Below, in pieces: positions 48,642 through 57,384 of a DNA stretch of 64,000 bases (its first letter is position 1; every line of letters starts with the position of its first letter). A program made the translations under genes and the position numbers. The stretch covers positions 124,001-188,000 of the forward strand of contig JACKCT010000001.1 in assembly GCA_020633895.1 (NCBI GenBank), given 5' to 3'. Under the pieces are notes generated by a model. That model was not told the DNA's origin. It saw only the letters and a list, made by a program, of their open reading frames with translations, and made no database searches. The DNA comes from Deltaproteobacteria bacterium. GTDB taxonomy: Bacteria; Lernaellota; Lernaellaia; JACKCT01.

Positions 48642-50510
48642 CTACGCGGCGGTCGGCAGATCCAAGGCGACCAGCTTGTCGCGATTCTCTTCGATCTTCA
48701 GCGGGACCTTCTTCATCTTCAGCACCAGTTTGCGGCCCGCCTCGACCTCGAAGTTGCCTTCGATGTCGTTCCATTTGCAGATGTCGACCACGTCCAAGTT
48801 AAAGCGCTTGGCGATCGACAGCAGCGTGTCGCCGTCCGTCACGACGTATTCAAACGATTTGAAATCCTCGTCGGCGCTGACTGCCGAATCGGCGGCGTCG
48901 GTCGTGTCGGCGGTGGGGGACGTCGCCGCGACCTGGTCGGTCGCGACGGCGGCGGTTTTCACGGGGGTATTGTTGTCAACGGCGTTCGCCTGGGGTTCGG
49001 CCTTCGCCGGCGCGGTGGGCGCGTTGGGCGAAACGGCCGGGGCGGCGGTCGGCGCCGGATCGGACTCGGGCGTGGGAGCGATATAGATCTTCTCCTGCCA
49101 CGTCTTCACCTTGAGCGTCGTGCCCACCCGCAGCACCTTGGTGGCGGACTTGCCGTTGAGCGAGCGGATCTTGTCGATCGAGGTCTTGTGCTGCTTGGAG
49201 ATGGTCCAGAGCGTGTCGCCCTTTTTCACCTTGTGCCAGACGTTGTGCGTCTTGAAGTAGTACTTCGGCGCCGGGTCGGACGGGTTGGTGGAGACGTTCA
49301 TCGACACCTTCTGCGTCGCGACGGCTTCACCCGGCTCGGGATCGACCTGAACCGGCACCTGTACCTCAACCAGCTTGCGTTGGTAGAGCACCAGGTTCTG
49401 GCCCGGGCGGATGATCGAGCGGCCGTTCATGCCGTTCCACTTCATCAGCTTGCTGGTGCCCACGCCCGTGCGTTTGCCGATGCCGCTTAGGGTGTCGCCC
49501 TTGCGGACTTTGTAGCTGGTGCGGACCGTTTTGTACTGCTTGACCGTGCGATACTTGGGCGCCGGGCCCCAATCGTACGTCCCGGCCTCGGCCAGGGACA
49601 CATAGGGCTGATCCTGGGGACGGCTGCGCACGTCGGCGCGGGACAGCGCGGCCAGGCGGCTATCCTTGTATTGGTAGTTCTTTGCCGCCGCCACCGCGAT
49701 GGGGGACCAGAAACGCACGTGGATGTGGTTCGCGTGACCGCGAGCGTGGCGGATGATCGCCGCGCGGGGGTTCTTGCTGTTGTACTGGAAGACTTTGTCC
49801 AGGTACGAGGCCGGCGCCTTTTTCGTGTACTTCACGTAGTCGTACAGAATGCGCTGAATGGAGATGTCGATGAAGATGTACTCGGCCTTGTTGTCTTCCA
49901 TGACGCCTTCGAGCAACGCCCACGTGCGGGGCACGTCCAGATTACGTCGATTGGCGGTCAGGAAGGTCTGGGGCTGGCCGATGCCCTTGTAATAGTAACC
50001 GATGTCCGCGTCCCGGCCCGCTTGATGGGAGCGGTGGGTCTTGAGTCGGCCGCCGTGCTCGGCGGAAATATCGCCGATGACCAACTCATGGGCGCCCGGA
50101 TACTGCTGATGCACCTTCGCGACCGCGTAGCGCAGAGCGGCGATCGTCTCGGGCGTGCCCCAGTTGTTGCCGTTGGCCCGGGGACGGATGCCCGGCGATT
50201 CGGTCAGGTAGACGCCGTTGACCAGTCGGCCGCGGGAGGCGGCGCCCACCGAAAGGCAGGGCACCTTGGTCAGATCCTGGCCGGTCAGGTCAATCGTGTC
50301 CGGATCCAGGTAATCTTCGGCGCTCGGGTTGTCCACATCGTCTTCGTAGAGGATGCCGGATGTGTCCGTCGCGCCGTCGGGGGAGGATAAGACATTCTGC
50401 AGAAGAGCATCGAGTTCGGCGGCTTCATCCTTGTCCCCGGCGAACGCCGAGGAAACCGCCAGCAGGACCATCAAAACAGACAGGACCCGCGAGATCGGAA
50501 AATGCACCAT
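48642..50510 (-). CDS. MepA-type penicillin-insensitive murein endopeptidase with three LysM domains
   Basis: 622 residues from the ATG at 50510. A signal peptide (SRVLSVLMVLLAVSSAFAG) and acidic segment precede the M74 domain in residues 85-290: GDISAEHGGRLKTHRSHQAGRDADIGYY in parts and HANHIHVRF, the metal-binding motifs of MepA. Three LysM domains follow (YKVRKGDTLSGIGKRTGVG, HKVKKGDTLWTISKQHKTS, YVVTDGDTLLSIAKRFNLD), separated by Pro/Ala linkers. Typical MepA has no LysM. It cuts D-Ala-mDAP cross-links. The upstream ATG choice puts the signal peptide at the N-terminus; longer frames have no ribosome site. Confidence 0.9.
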   Translation of the reverse strand: MVHFPISRVLSVLMVLLAVSSAFAGDKDEAAELDALLQNVLSSPDGATDTSGILYEDDVDNPSAEDYLDPDTIDLTGQDLTKVPCLSVGAASRGRLVNGVYLTESPGIRPRANGNNWGTPETIAALRYAVAKVHQQYPGAHELVIGDISAEHGGRLKTHRSHQAGRDADIGYYYKGIGQPQTFLTANRRNLDVPRTWALLEGVMEDNKAEYIFIDISIQRILYDYVKYTKKAPASYLDKVFQYNSKNPRAAIIRHARGHANHIHVRFWSPIAVAAAKNYQYKDSRLAALSRADVRSRPQDQPYVSLAEAGTYDWGPAPKYRTVKQYKTVRTSYKVRKGDTLSGIGKRTGVGTSKLMKWNGMNGRSIIRPGQNLVLYQRKLVEVQVPVQVDPEPGEAVATQKVSMNVSTNPSDPAPKYYFKTHNVWHKVKKGDTLWTISKQHKTSIDKIRSLNGKSATKVLRVGTTLKVKTWQEKIYIAPTPESDPAPTAAPAVSPNAPTAPAKAEPQANAVDNNTPVKTAAVATDQVAATSPTADTTDAADSAVSADEDFKSFEYVVTDGDTLLSIAKRFNLDVVDICKWNDIEGNFEVEAGRKLVLKMKKVPLKIEENRDKLVALDLPTAA

Positions 50511-50866
50511 TCCCACACTCACAGATGAGAGTTGAACATTCGAATTTCGATTTTCGGTCGCGGTAAATGCGCCCCAAAACCCAGCCTTCGGAAGAGCCCG
50601 CCGCCGGCGATATTTCGCCGGGCACACCGTCTTAGACTCCCGAAGCATTCATTCGGTTCGGCCCGAACAACAAAGACCAACAAACGCCTTAATAGGACCA
50701 AATCAGCGAATGAATAAGCGTTCAGACATTAGCCGCAACGTGTCATTTCGTCAAGGAAAACCTTAAGCCGATCTTTTCCGACCGCCCCGGTCGAGATGAC
50801 CTGCGTTCAAAGGCCCGGTATTTCGAAAATACCTGAATTAATGTGGGAAATTAAAGGACGGCCCGC
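50511..50866 (-). other. 356-bp intergenic region upstream of the MepA-type gene
   Basis: It separates the L,D-transpeptidase stop (50867) from the start of the MepA-type gene, both on the minus strand. It is richer in A and T than the flanking genes (for example 50690-50850) and should hold the mepA-type promoter. No hairpin with U-run, repeat or convincing promoter consensus was found by eye. Confidence 0.45.
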
Positions 50867-52714
50867 CTAGAGGGGCTCGTCCAAAGCGGCAAGCAAGTCC
50901 ACATCGCGCTTGTAGACGTCGTCCAGGAAGACCGCGCGACCGTCCTCGTTCGTGGAGACCGTTTGGTACTCAATATGAATCGGGACTTTGTGTTTGAGTT
51001 CGATCGGTGTTGTGGTTCGCGAGGCCAGGATCTCCTCGATGCGCTTGGAGTCGACGACACCGTCTTTTTTGAGCAGGAATTCGGCCATCTCCAGCGGATT
51101 ATGCAAGCGGATGCATCCGTGGGAGAAGGCGCGCTGCGTGCGGTTGAACAGGTACTTGGTCGGCGTATCGTGCAGATACACGTCATGCTTGTTGGGGAAG
51201 AGGATCTTCACCCGCCCCAAGGCGTTGGCCGGTCCCGGCGGTTGGTAGGCCGCCACGGGGATGCCTTCCTTGTTGTAGTGGGCGACGTAGCCCTTTTTCT
51301 TGAAGTATTCGGGGTCTTCTTCCCACTTGGGGTATTCCTCGAGCTTGAAGATCCGGCGGGTCATGTACCACGACGGGTTGTAGACCACGCGCTCGACTTC
51401 GGCCGAAAATTCGGGCGTGTTGTTGAGCGGGTTGAGGTTGCCGACGATCACCTTGTGCCGACGCAGGATCTTGCCGTCCTCGACGACTTCGACCTTGTAT
51501 TCGGGGATGTTGACACGCAAGTAATAGTTTTCCCAGCGGGATTCGGACTTGCGCATCTTCGAGAGCGTCAGGCGGATGCGGGCGACCTTCTCCGAGTAGG
51601 GGATGTTCAGCGCTTGGACCGTCCCGGCGCCGATGACTCCATCGTCCACGACGCTGTGGGCCTGCTGGTACTCGACCAGGGATTTTTCCAGGTTGTCGTC
51701 GAACACGCCGTTGATCGGCCCGTCGTAATAGTCCTCGTAGGCCAGGCGCTCCTGCACGGTCTTGATGAATTCCGCGTTGCGCGAGCCTTTTTTGTATTTG
51801 GTGCTCCCGCCGATGGAGATGTGGTCCAAGGTGGGATACTTCTCGGCCAGCTTGCGATAGCGGGCCAGCTCATTGCGCAGGCGCAGATAGTGGGGCGTGT
51901 TCGGCGCAGCGTCCTTGACCGCCTCGGCCATGTCCGTTTGGGACTGGGTCCAGTTGTCCAGGAGCATTTCGTCGGTCAGACCCATGGCCCGGATGTACTT
52001 GAAATAGGCGATGGCGTCGTCGATTTCCGTGTTGTACTCGGCCTTGGCGCGCATGATCATCAACTGGCGGGCGCGGGCGTAAGCCGCGGTGATTTCCGGG
52101 TAGCCGGCCGCGCGCTCGTCTTCAAGCATCCAGTCCAGGATCGCCGGGCCGGTCAGCTCCGGGTCCTTCTTCTTCTTGGAGGCTTCCACCAGGTCCTGAA
52201 CCAGCTTCGCTTTCTGCTCCGGACTCAGGGACACATTGGTCGTCTCGTCGAGTTCGGGGGGGTAGGCGTCCAGCGTGTGGGCCTGCTTATCCAGGGCGTC
52301 GGCGCGGAAATTCGACGGGTTCAGGCCGTCATTGACCGAGGAATCCAGCGTTTCGATCAGCAGGCGATGATCCGCCGAAGGCAGGTCGTTTTCCACGAAG
52401 CGATACTTGGCGCCGTTTTTGAGCGGGTAGGCTTTTTCCAGCATCGGCTCGATCTCGGCGGCGTCGGCCAGGCGCTGAGCCTGATCCTTGGCGATTTCTT
52501 CGGCAAGCGTCGGGTCGGTTTCGATTTTCTGCTTGATCAGGGTGGGGAAGTCGAGGTTGAGGCGCTCCACCTCTTTTTCGGCCATCTGCTGGTAATAGAG
52601 GGAGCAGGCCGAGGCGAGAAGCACCAAGGCCAGGGCGAGACCCAGCGCCGCGACCGGCCGTCGCTTCGCCTTGGATTGCGTCGTGCCCATTGGGCCCATT
52701 GGGTTGCCCCGCAT
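50867..52714 (-). CDS. L,D-transpeptidase lipoprotein, YcbB/LdtD-like
   Basis: 615 residues. The lipobox LASAC lies near residue 36, so it is a lipoprotein, unlike E. coli YcbB. A helical region with internal scaffold (residues 50-330) leads to a PG-binding-1-like segment (YYDGPINGVFDDNLEKSLVEYQ in parts, VVDDGVIGAGTVQALNI) and the YkuD catalytic domain, with the nucleophile Cys in HGCIRLHNPLEMAEFLL preceded by FSHG. It forms 3-3 cross-links or attaches proteins to peptidoglycan. The ATG at 52714 has GAGG at good spacing. A longer frame to 52813 begins with an Arg-rich stretch unsuited to a signal. Confidence 0.92.
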   Translation of the reverse strand: MRGNPMGPMGTTQSKAKRRPVAALGLALALVLLASACSLYYQQMAEKEVERLNLDFPTLIKQKIETDPTLAEEIAKDQAQRLADAAEIEPMLEKAYPLKNGAKYRFVENDLPSADHRLLIETLDSSVNDGLNPSNFRADALDKQAHTLDAYPPELDETTNVSLSPEQKAKLVQDLVEASKKKKDPELTGPAILDWMLEDERAAGYPEITAAYARARQLMIMRAKAEYNTEIDDAIAYFKYIRAMGLTDEMLLDNWTQSQTDMAEAVKDAAPNTPHYLRLRNELARYRKLAEKYPTLDHISIGGSTKYKKGSRNAEFIKTVQERLAYEDYYDGPINGVFDDNLEKSLVEYQQAHSVVDDGVIGAGTVQALNIPYSEKVARIRLTLSKMRKSESRWENYYLRVNIPEYKVEVVEDGKILRRHKVIVGNLNPLNNTPEFSAEVERVVYNPSWYMTRRIFKLEEYPKWEEDPEYFKKKGYVAHYNKEGIPVAAYQPPGPANALGRVKILFPNKHDVYLHDTPTKYLFNRTQRAFSHGCIRLHNPLEMAEFLLKKDGVVDSKRIEEILASRTTTPIELKHKVPIHIEYQTVSTNEDGRAVFLDDVYKRDVDLLAALDEPL

Positions 52715-53219
52715 ATTGACCTCGATTCTTCTTCGGCCATCCGCCGACGAATGCACCCGCGAAATCGTAGACCGCTTCGGCCGTCCGCGTCGGTGGGGCG
52801 CGGAACGCGACACCCGTTTGATGTCGGATTTGCGGCCAAGGAAGACAAGCGGCCTATCGGGTCGTCTCTTTATCGGATTTGAGGGAAAAAATCCATCGGA
52901 AAATCACTCCGAGACCGACCGGACGGTGCCGACAATCCACAGCTTGTACCCAAGCCGACCGAATCTATCCCCAGTGGCGGCGTCAAACGCCGTCTCAGCA
53001 GTCTAAGGGTTGGATAATGCGACCATTTTGGTCACATTTTTTCGAAATTATGCGGCTGACCGGTCGAGGGACGGACTGGACGTCCCGGGCTGTCGCCGGG
53101 TTTTTCGTTGCCAAGGCTTTCGACGTCGTGGTATTGAAGCCGGCTGTTGCTTGGATTCCATGGATTCGGCTTGCGCGACGGGATATCGGGCGCGGCCATT
53201 TTCGACGGGAGCGATAGTG
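52715..53219. other. 505-bp divergent intergenic region
   Basis: It lies between the minus-strand L,D-transpeptidase gene and the plus-strand lipoprotein gene. Short open frames run through it (for example 52879-53217) but lack ribosome sites and coding bias, and I do not call them genes. It should hold both promoters. The stretch 52960-53110 is AT-richer than the rest, with no confident -35/-10. Confidence 0.5.
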
Positions 53220-54167
53220 ATGCGGACGGACAAACATCTCCTTCCCCTGGCGATCCTCGTGGTCGCGGCCACGGCGACGCTGCTGTTCGGCGCGATCTCC
53301 TGCGGCGACAGCGACAGCCTGGATTTCGAGGACGGCAAGCTCAAGGCCGGGGTCACGATCCCCCTGCTGCCCATCGATCTGCCGATTCTTCCCACCGACG
53401 TGACGCTGGCCGGCGCGGCTGATTCGATCACCAAGGAGGCGGAGGATCGTTTCGGCGTGGATATCTCCAGCACCAAGATGGAAGAGGTCTCCGAGGACGT
53501 GGAGGACGATCTGCGGGACGCGTCCCTGGAAGTCTTGCAGCCGGGCGTGTTGTCCGTGGCGGTCAATGACCGGATTTCCGAAATCATCCGCGGGGTGGTC
53601 AGTGTGACGCGCGTCGGCGTGAATTTCGGCTTCAAGAACAACACCGACACCTACGTGGCGACTCCCGTGCAGTTCAAGCTCTTCCTGGGCGACGGCGAGG
53701 AGGCCGAGGCATTCGACGAAGCGGTTTCGATTCCCTTCGCCGACCCCCAGGTGGACGAGGACGGCCAGTTTGTGGTGCCTCCGGGAGAGGAAATCGAGCT
53801 GTCCATCGAAAACGTTCCCCATCTGGTTTCCGCCATCAACGATTCGGCGACCATCGGCGTCGGCTACCAGTCGATCTACAAGGTGGCCGACACGGAAGAG
53901 GGGGCCGACATCGAGGCGCTCGTGACCGAATTCGGTTGCTGCCTGGCCAAGGCGGCGACCAGCGGCATTGTCGGCGGTATCGTCGATGCCTTGTGTTCGG
54001 CCGACACCTGCCCGGGGGCCGACGAGCTGCTCAATTGGAATTTGGCGTTGACCAAGTTTGAAATTGAAGTGGAGGCTGAGTCGGACTTGGATGTGCCGGA
54101 TTTGGAGGATTGCGCCGATTTCGCCTCATCCCTGGGCCTTGACGAGGTGGCGGACGCCTGCCCGTAG
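53220..54167 (+). CDS. Lipoprotein with LEA/WHy-like features
   Basis: 315 residues from the ATG after GGGAG (a GTG one codon earlier is possible). The signal peptide ends at the lipobox GAISC, followed by GDSDSLDFEDG. The middle half reads like a beta-sandwich of the LEA-2/WHy kind (VTRVGVNFGFKNNTDTYVATPVQFKLFLGDG in parts, then VVPPGEEIELSIENV), which is an inference from pattern alone. Four cysteines occur near the C-terminus (CCLAK, CSADTC). Downstream is a hairpin terminator. Confidence 0.65.
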   Translation: MRTDKHLLPLAILVVAATATLLFGAISCGDSDSLDFEDGKLKAGVTIPLLPIDLPILPTDVTLAGAADSITKEAEDRFGVDISSTKMEEVSEDVEDDLRDASLEVLQPGVLSVAVNDRISEIIRGVVSVTRVGVNFGFKNNTDTYVATPVQFKLFLGDGEEAEAFDEAVSIPFADPQVDEDGQFVVPPGEEIELSIENVPHLVSAINDSATIGVGYQSIYKVADTEEGADIEALVTEFGCCLAKAATSGIVGGIVDALCSADTCPGADELLNWNLALTKFEIEVEAESDLDVPDLEDCADFASSLGLDEVADACP

Positions 54168-54227
54168 GTGCGAGGGTTTCGGTCCCAAATCGTCCGATTC
54201 GGATCGTAGATCAGCAAAAATTTCCCT

Positions 54228-54253
54228 GAAAGGCCGCCGAAAGGCGGTCTTTC
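54228..54253 (+). terminator. Probable terminator hairpin
   Basis: Arms GAAAGGCCGCC and GGCGGTCTTTC pair fully (one G-U) around a GAAA tetraloop, 60 bp after the lipoprotein stop. The U-tract is weak (TCTCGTT), so termination may be partial. Confidence 0.6.
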
Positions 54254-54351
54254 TCGTTGGGCCCCAAATCGGTTTTTCGGTCGCATCGGCGGATTCCCGG
54301 AGGGCTGTGGAAAACGACGTTAAACGGTTGAAAGAACATAAGAATTAAAAA

Positions 54352-54381
54352 TTCACATTTCAAATCTACGCATGTTATAAT
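54352..54381 (+). promoter_or_regulatory. Sigma-70-type promoter
   Basis: TTCACA (54352-54357) and TATAAT (54376-54381) are 18 bp apart, one base from -35 consensus and a perfect -10. They lie in a clearly AT-rich stretch (54330-54420) about 230 bp before the poly-Asp lipoprotein gene. The implied 5' leader is about 220 nt. Confidence 0.7.
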
Positions 54382-54608
54382 TCGTTCCTATGGAAGGCAT
54401 TGGCGTCGGACGAGAGACGACATAATTGTAAGGATAAAAGAAATAGCCTTCTATTCAACTCTTACGATTCGTCCCTCAAGTTGGACATGAGAAAATATCG
54501 CGTAATGTTCCTCACATATGTCGGAGAGGGTGGAAAAAGTATCTGTTGCCACGCAAGGATCTCTGTGCTAAAGACACACCGAACGTTTAACCCTAGGAGG
54601 GAGCACTA
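54382..54608 (+). other. Long AT-rich 5' leader of the poly-Asp lipoprotein gene
   Basis: This 227-bp stretch between a near-consensus promoter and the strong AGGAGG site is far richer in A and T than the flanking genes. An in-frame-looking open frame (54400-54609) overlaps the next ATG by TAATG, but it lacks a ribosome site and normal coding bias. I do not recognise a known riboswitch class in it. Confidence 0.5.
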
Positions 54609-54983
54609 ATGAGCTCTAAGTTCTTTATTTGGATGACGGTTCTCGCCTTGCTGGTGGGTGTCGTTGCGATCGGGGCTGTTGCTTGCGGTGATGACGACGA
54701 CGACGACGATGACGACGACGATACCGCCGACGATGACACTTCGGATGATGATGACGACGACGACGATTCGACGGTCACGGACTGCGAAACCGGCATCAGC
54801 GATCTTTATGCCTGCGAATTCGTGCTGACCGATGAGTCCGGCGACCTGGGCGAAGAGACCGCCGCCGGCCTGTGCGCCGACGGCAACGAAGACGCCAAGT
54901 GCTATGCCACCTGCGGTGAGCTGTTCGGCACCGACTGCGACGGCATGGAATCCTGCATCACGGATACCTGTCTGCCCGAGTAA
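54609..54983 (+). CDS. Small lipoprotein with poly-aspartate linker and Cys-rich domain
   Basis: 124 residues. AGGAGGGAGC precedes the ATG. A signal peptide (FIWMTVLALLVGVVAIGAVAC) ends at the lipid-modified Cys, immediately followed by Gly and two long Asp runs interrupted by TADDDTS, then a ~65-residue domain with eight cysteines (DCETGISDLYACEF, LCADGNEDAKCYATCGELFGTDCDG in parts, CITDTC). The even Cys number suggests four disulfides. The Asp tract is encoded by tandem GAC/GAT codons and may vary in length. No family is recognised. A terminator follows. Confidence 0.85.
   Translation: MSSKFFIWMTVLALLVGVVAIGAVACGDDDDDDDDDDDTADDDTSDDDDDDDDSTVTDCETGISDLYACEFVLTDESGDLGEETAAGLCADGNEDAKCYATCGELFGTDCDGMESCITDTCLPE
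54690..54770 (+). repeat. GAC/GAT codon microsatellite encoding poly-Asp
   Basis: Two runs of GAC/GAT triplets, of about eleven and eight codons, within the lipoprotein gene. Similar shorter tracts occur at the 3' end of the M14 gene (near 9940-9960) and at the 5' end of the barrel gene (near 37585-37635). Triplet slippage would change linker length without frameshift. Confidence 0.85.
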
Positions 54984-55024
54984 GTGACAGATCGACGACA
55001 CTCATCTAACGATGGTGTTAAAAG

Positions 55025-55054
55025 CCCTCGTGCCTTCGGGCGCGAGGGTTTTTT
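55025..55054 (+). terminator. Rho-independent terminator
   Basis: Stem CCCTCG...CGAGGG with an inner TGCC/GGCG pairing around TTCG, followed by six T, 42 bp after the poly-Asp lipoprotein stop. Confidence 0.88.
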
Positions 55055-55092
55055 CTTTGCGGCGCCGGGGTGGGGGCCTATGTGGGGAATCG

Positions 55093-55812
55093 CTATTGAG
55101 CCGACGCCATGCGTTCCAGGGCCTTGAGGGCTTCGCGGATGCTCAGGCCCGAGAGCCGGTCCCGATGGGTCTCCACAAACGACCGCACGAATTCCGGATT
55201 CGTGTACGAGTAGTCGCGTAGCGCCCACCCGATTGCCTTACGAATGAAAAATTCCTTTTCGTGCAGGCAACGACGGCAGTAGTCAGCGAGTTGGTCGGCA
55301 TCCGTGTCGGCTTTGAGCTTAAGCTGGCTCAAAATTGCGGCGCGGCGGATCCACATGTCGTCATCTTCGATCCAGCGGTCCATCACCGGGCGGACTTCGG
55401 CGCGATACCGGCGCTGCGTCGGGGCGACGACGTTGCCCGCCACCTCGTCCACGAAATCCCACCAGGCGCCCTCGCGGATCAGCTTTTCGCATAGGGGGAG
55501 CACTTCGGGCGTGTGAAACTGCCGGAACATCGAGGCCATCGCCACGGCCATGTACTTCTCTTCCCGATGGGGTCGCCGCCACAAGGCCCGAATTGCCGCT
55601 TCATACGCTTCCCGATCGGCGGGAGCGAACTCCTTTTTCAAACGCTTTTCGAACGCGCGCCGCTCGGGGGCCTTGACGCCGTAAAAGGGCATCGTGGTCT
55701 TCATGTACGCCGCCATGGGCGCCGCGTTGGCCGGGTCGGCATGCTCGCGCAGATGGGCGACGACCTCGTCGACCAGGTTCCGGACGTAGGTGCTTTGGGT
55801 TTGGCGGGGCAT
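55093..55812 (-). CDS. AlkD-like DNA alkylation repair protein
   Basis: 239 residues, the usual size. The HEAT-like repeat pattern of the AlkD/AlkC family is clear: MPFYGVKAPERRAFEKRL at residues 41-58, KYMAVAMASMFRQF, AWWDFVDEVAGNVVAP, DDMWIRRAAILSQLKLK and FFIRKAIGWALRDYSYTNPEFVRSFV in parts, containing the conserved Trp/Asp residues used to recognise N3- and N7-alkylpurines. It removes alkylated bases as a glycosylase. It lies 20 bp downstream of the DEAD-box helicase gene. Confidence 0.9.
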   Translation of the reverse strand: MPRQTQSTYVRNLVDEVVAHLREHADPANAAPMAAYMKTTMPFYGVKAPERRAFEKRLKKEFAPADREAYEAAIRALWRRPHREEKYMAVAMASMFRQFHTPEVLPLCEKLIREGAWWDFVDEVAGNVVAPTQRRYRAEVRPVMDRWIEDDDMWIRRAAILSQLKLKADTDADQLADYCRRCLHEKEFFIRKAIGWALRDYSYTNPEFVRSFVETHRDRLSGLSIREALKALERMASAQ

Positions 55813-55832
55813 GTCGGTCGTAGGGGGACTGC

Positions 55833-57236
55833 CTAGGAGCGACGGGGGCGTCGACTGCCGCCGGAGCGGGGACGGCCGCCTCCACCGCCGCCGCCGGGCC
55901 GTCCGCCGGAGCGGGGACGACCGCGACCACCGTGGCCCGCGCCGCCGTCCTTATGGCGAAGGGATCGCTCGTGGCGCTTGTGGGCGCGGATGTCGTAGTT
56001 GGCGGCCATGTCTTCGGCGAAGGCATTCTCGTCGGGAATGTCGGAGGGAATGTGCCGCTGGATGTATTTTTCGATCGCGGCCAGATTGTAGACGTACTCG
56101 TCGCAGGCGAGCGTGTAGGCGACGCCGGTCTTGCCGACGCGGGCGGTCCGGCCGATGCGGTGGACGTAGTCTTCGGCGTCGGAGGGGACGTCGTAGTTGA
56201 TGATGTGGGAGACATCATCGATATGCAGTCCCCGGCTGGCCACGTCCGAACAGACCAACAGCGGGAATTTGCCGTTTTTGAAATCTTCAAGCACCCGCAG
56301 CCGTTTGTTCTGCGTCAGGTCGCCGGTCAGTAGCCCGGCTTCGAAGCCGTTACGCTTGAGCTTTTCGGTGATGAACCCGGCCATGAGCTTCGTATTGGCG
56401 AAGATCATCCCCCGGTCCACGCTCACCCGCTGGAGAATCCCCAGCAGCAGGCGGAATTTTTCGTCCCGGTCAACGTGAAAGAGCTTTTCGTCGATGCCCT
56501 CGGCCGTGATGTTCTCCGGCTCGATTTCCACGAAACTGGGACGGTTCATGTAGTTGGTCGCGAGCTTGCGCGCCTTTTGCTCGAACGTCGCCGAAAACAT
56601 CAACGACTGGCGCTCTTCCTTTTTGGGCAGGCGTCGCAGGATGGCGTTGAGTTCCTCGTAGAAGCCCATGTCCAGCAGGCGGTCCGCCTCGTCGATGACC
56701 AGAAATTGCACGTCGTTGACCCGCAGCAGGTTCTGACGCATGAAGTCCAACATGCGGCCCGGTGTGCCGATAGCCACGTCGATGCCGTCTTCCAGCGACC
56801 GTTCCTGCCGGCGATAATCCTTGCCGCCGTAAAACACGCCGAAACGCAGCCCCGTGTGTCGGCCGAGGATGACGGCTTCCTTGTGCGTCTGGATGGCCAG
56901 TTCGCGCGTGGGGGACAGGATGAACCCACGAGGGTCGTGGAGCTTTTCGCCTTTTTGCTGCTCGGCGCGCAGGATTTGCGTCATCATGGCGATCAGGAAG
57001 GTGGCGGTCTTGCCGGTGCCCGTCTGGGCCTGGCCGATCAGGTCTTCGCCGGCCAGCGCGGTGGGCAAAGCCTCGCGCTGGATGGGCGTCATTTCGGTGA
57101 AGTCCAAATCCTGGATTCCGGCCAGCACCTCATCGGGCAGATGCAGTTTCTGAAATTCCGAATGCCAGTTTTTGTCGGGCTTGTCTTTTTTCGCGGCGCC
57201 ACGGTCGTGGTGGCCACGGACGGGTCGATGGGGCAT
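55833..57236 (-). CDS. DEAD-box RNA helicase, RhlB/RhlE-like
   Basis: 467 residues. All helicase motifs are present: the Q motif FTEMTPIQREALP, Walker A AQTGTGKT, PTRELA, TPGRMLDF, DEAD in VIDEADRLLDMGF, SAT in MFSATF, VCSDVASRGLHI and HRIGRTARVGKTG. An N-terminal basic stretch (HHDRGAAKKDKPDK) precedes the core. The C-terminal 45 residues are Gly/Arg-rich (GGRGRPRSGGRPGGGGGGGR), an RNA-binding tail. It remodels RNA, possibly in ribosome assembly or cold adaptation. The AlkD-like gene is immediately downstream on the same strand. Confidence 0.95.
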   Translation of the reverse strand: MPHRPVRGHHDRGAAKKDKPDKNWHSEFQKLHLPDEVLAGIQDLDFTEMTPIQREALPTALAGEDLIGQAQTGTGKTATFLIAMMTQILRAEQQKGEKLHDPRGFILSPTRELAIQTHKEAVILGRHTGLRFGVFYGGKDYRRQERSLEDGIDVAIGTPGRMLDFMRQNLLRVNDVQFLVIDEADRLLDMGFYEELNAILRRLPKKEERQSLMFSATFEQKARKLATNYMNRPSFVEIEPENITAEGIDEKLFHVDRDEKFRLLLGILQRVSVDRGMIFANTKLMAGFITEKLKRNGFEAGLLTGDLTQNKRLRVLEDFKNGKFPLLVCSDVASRGLHIDDVSHIINYDVPSDAEDYVHRIGRTARVGKTGVAYTLACDEYVYNLAAIEKYIQRHIPSDIPDENAFAEDMAANYDIRAHKRHERSLRHKDGGAGHGGRGRPRSGGRPGGGGGGGRPRSGGSRRPRRS

Positions 57237-57384
57237 AGATAAATCGCCGAGGTCGGGAAGTTAGGTTTCGATTAGGTCAATCCGAATCCGACACGACAAT
57301 AGCCTAGCACGTTTCGAGTCAAAGCCCAAGTTGAGCTGTGACAAAGCGTCCCCACCGCTTTTGCCCAAAAAAGGCAGGTGATGT

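Noticed and set aside
50963-52882. 639-codon plus-strand frame opposite the L,D-transpeptidase
   Set aside because: Antisense shadow; the minus strand has the HGCIRLHNP catalytic motif.
54382-54608. Possible c-di-GMP or other known riboswitch in the AT-rich leader
   Set aside because: A short CACGCAAGG-like string recalls the GEMM core, but the second conserved half (GCCGGGTT-type) is missing.
54400-54609. 69-codon frame in the leader of the poly-Asp lipoprotein, ending TAATG at its start
   Set aside because: No ribosome site, TTG start, atypical composition. The overlap is probably chance, though a leader peptide cannot be fully excluded.
54690-54770. CRISPR-like tandem repeat
   Set aside because: It is a coding GAC/GAT microsatellite with no spacers; no array of regularly spaced repeats exists in the window.
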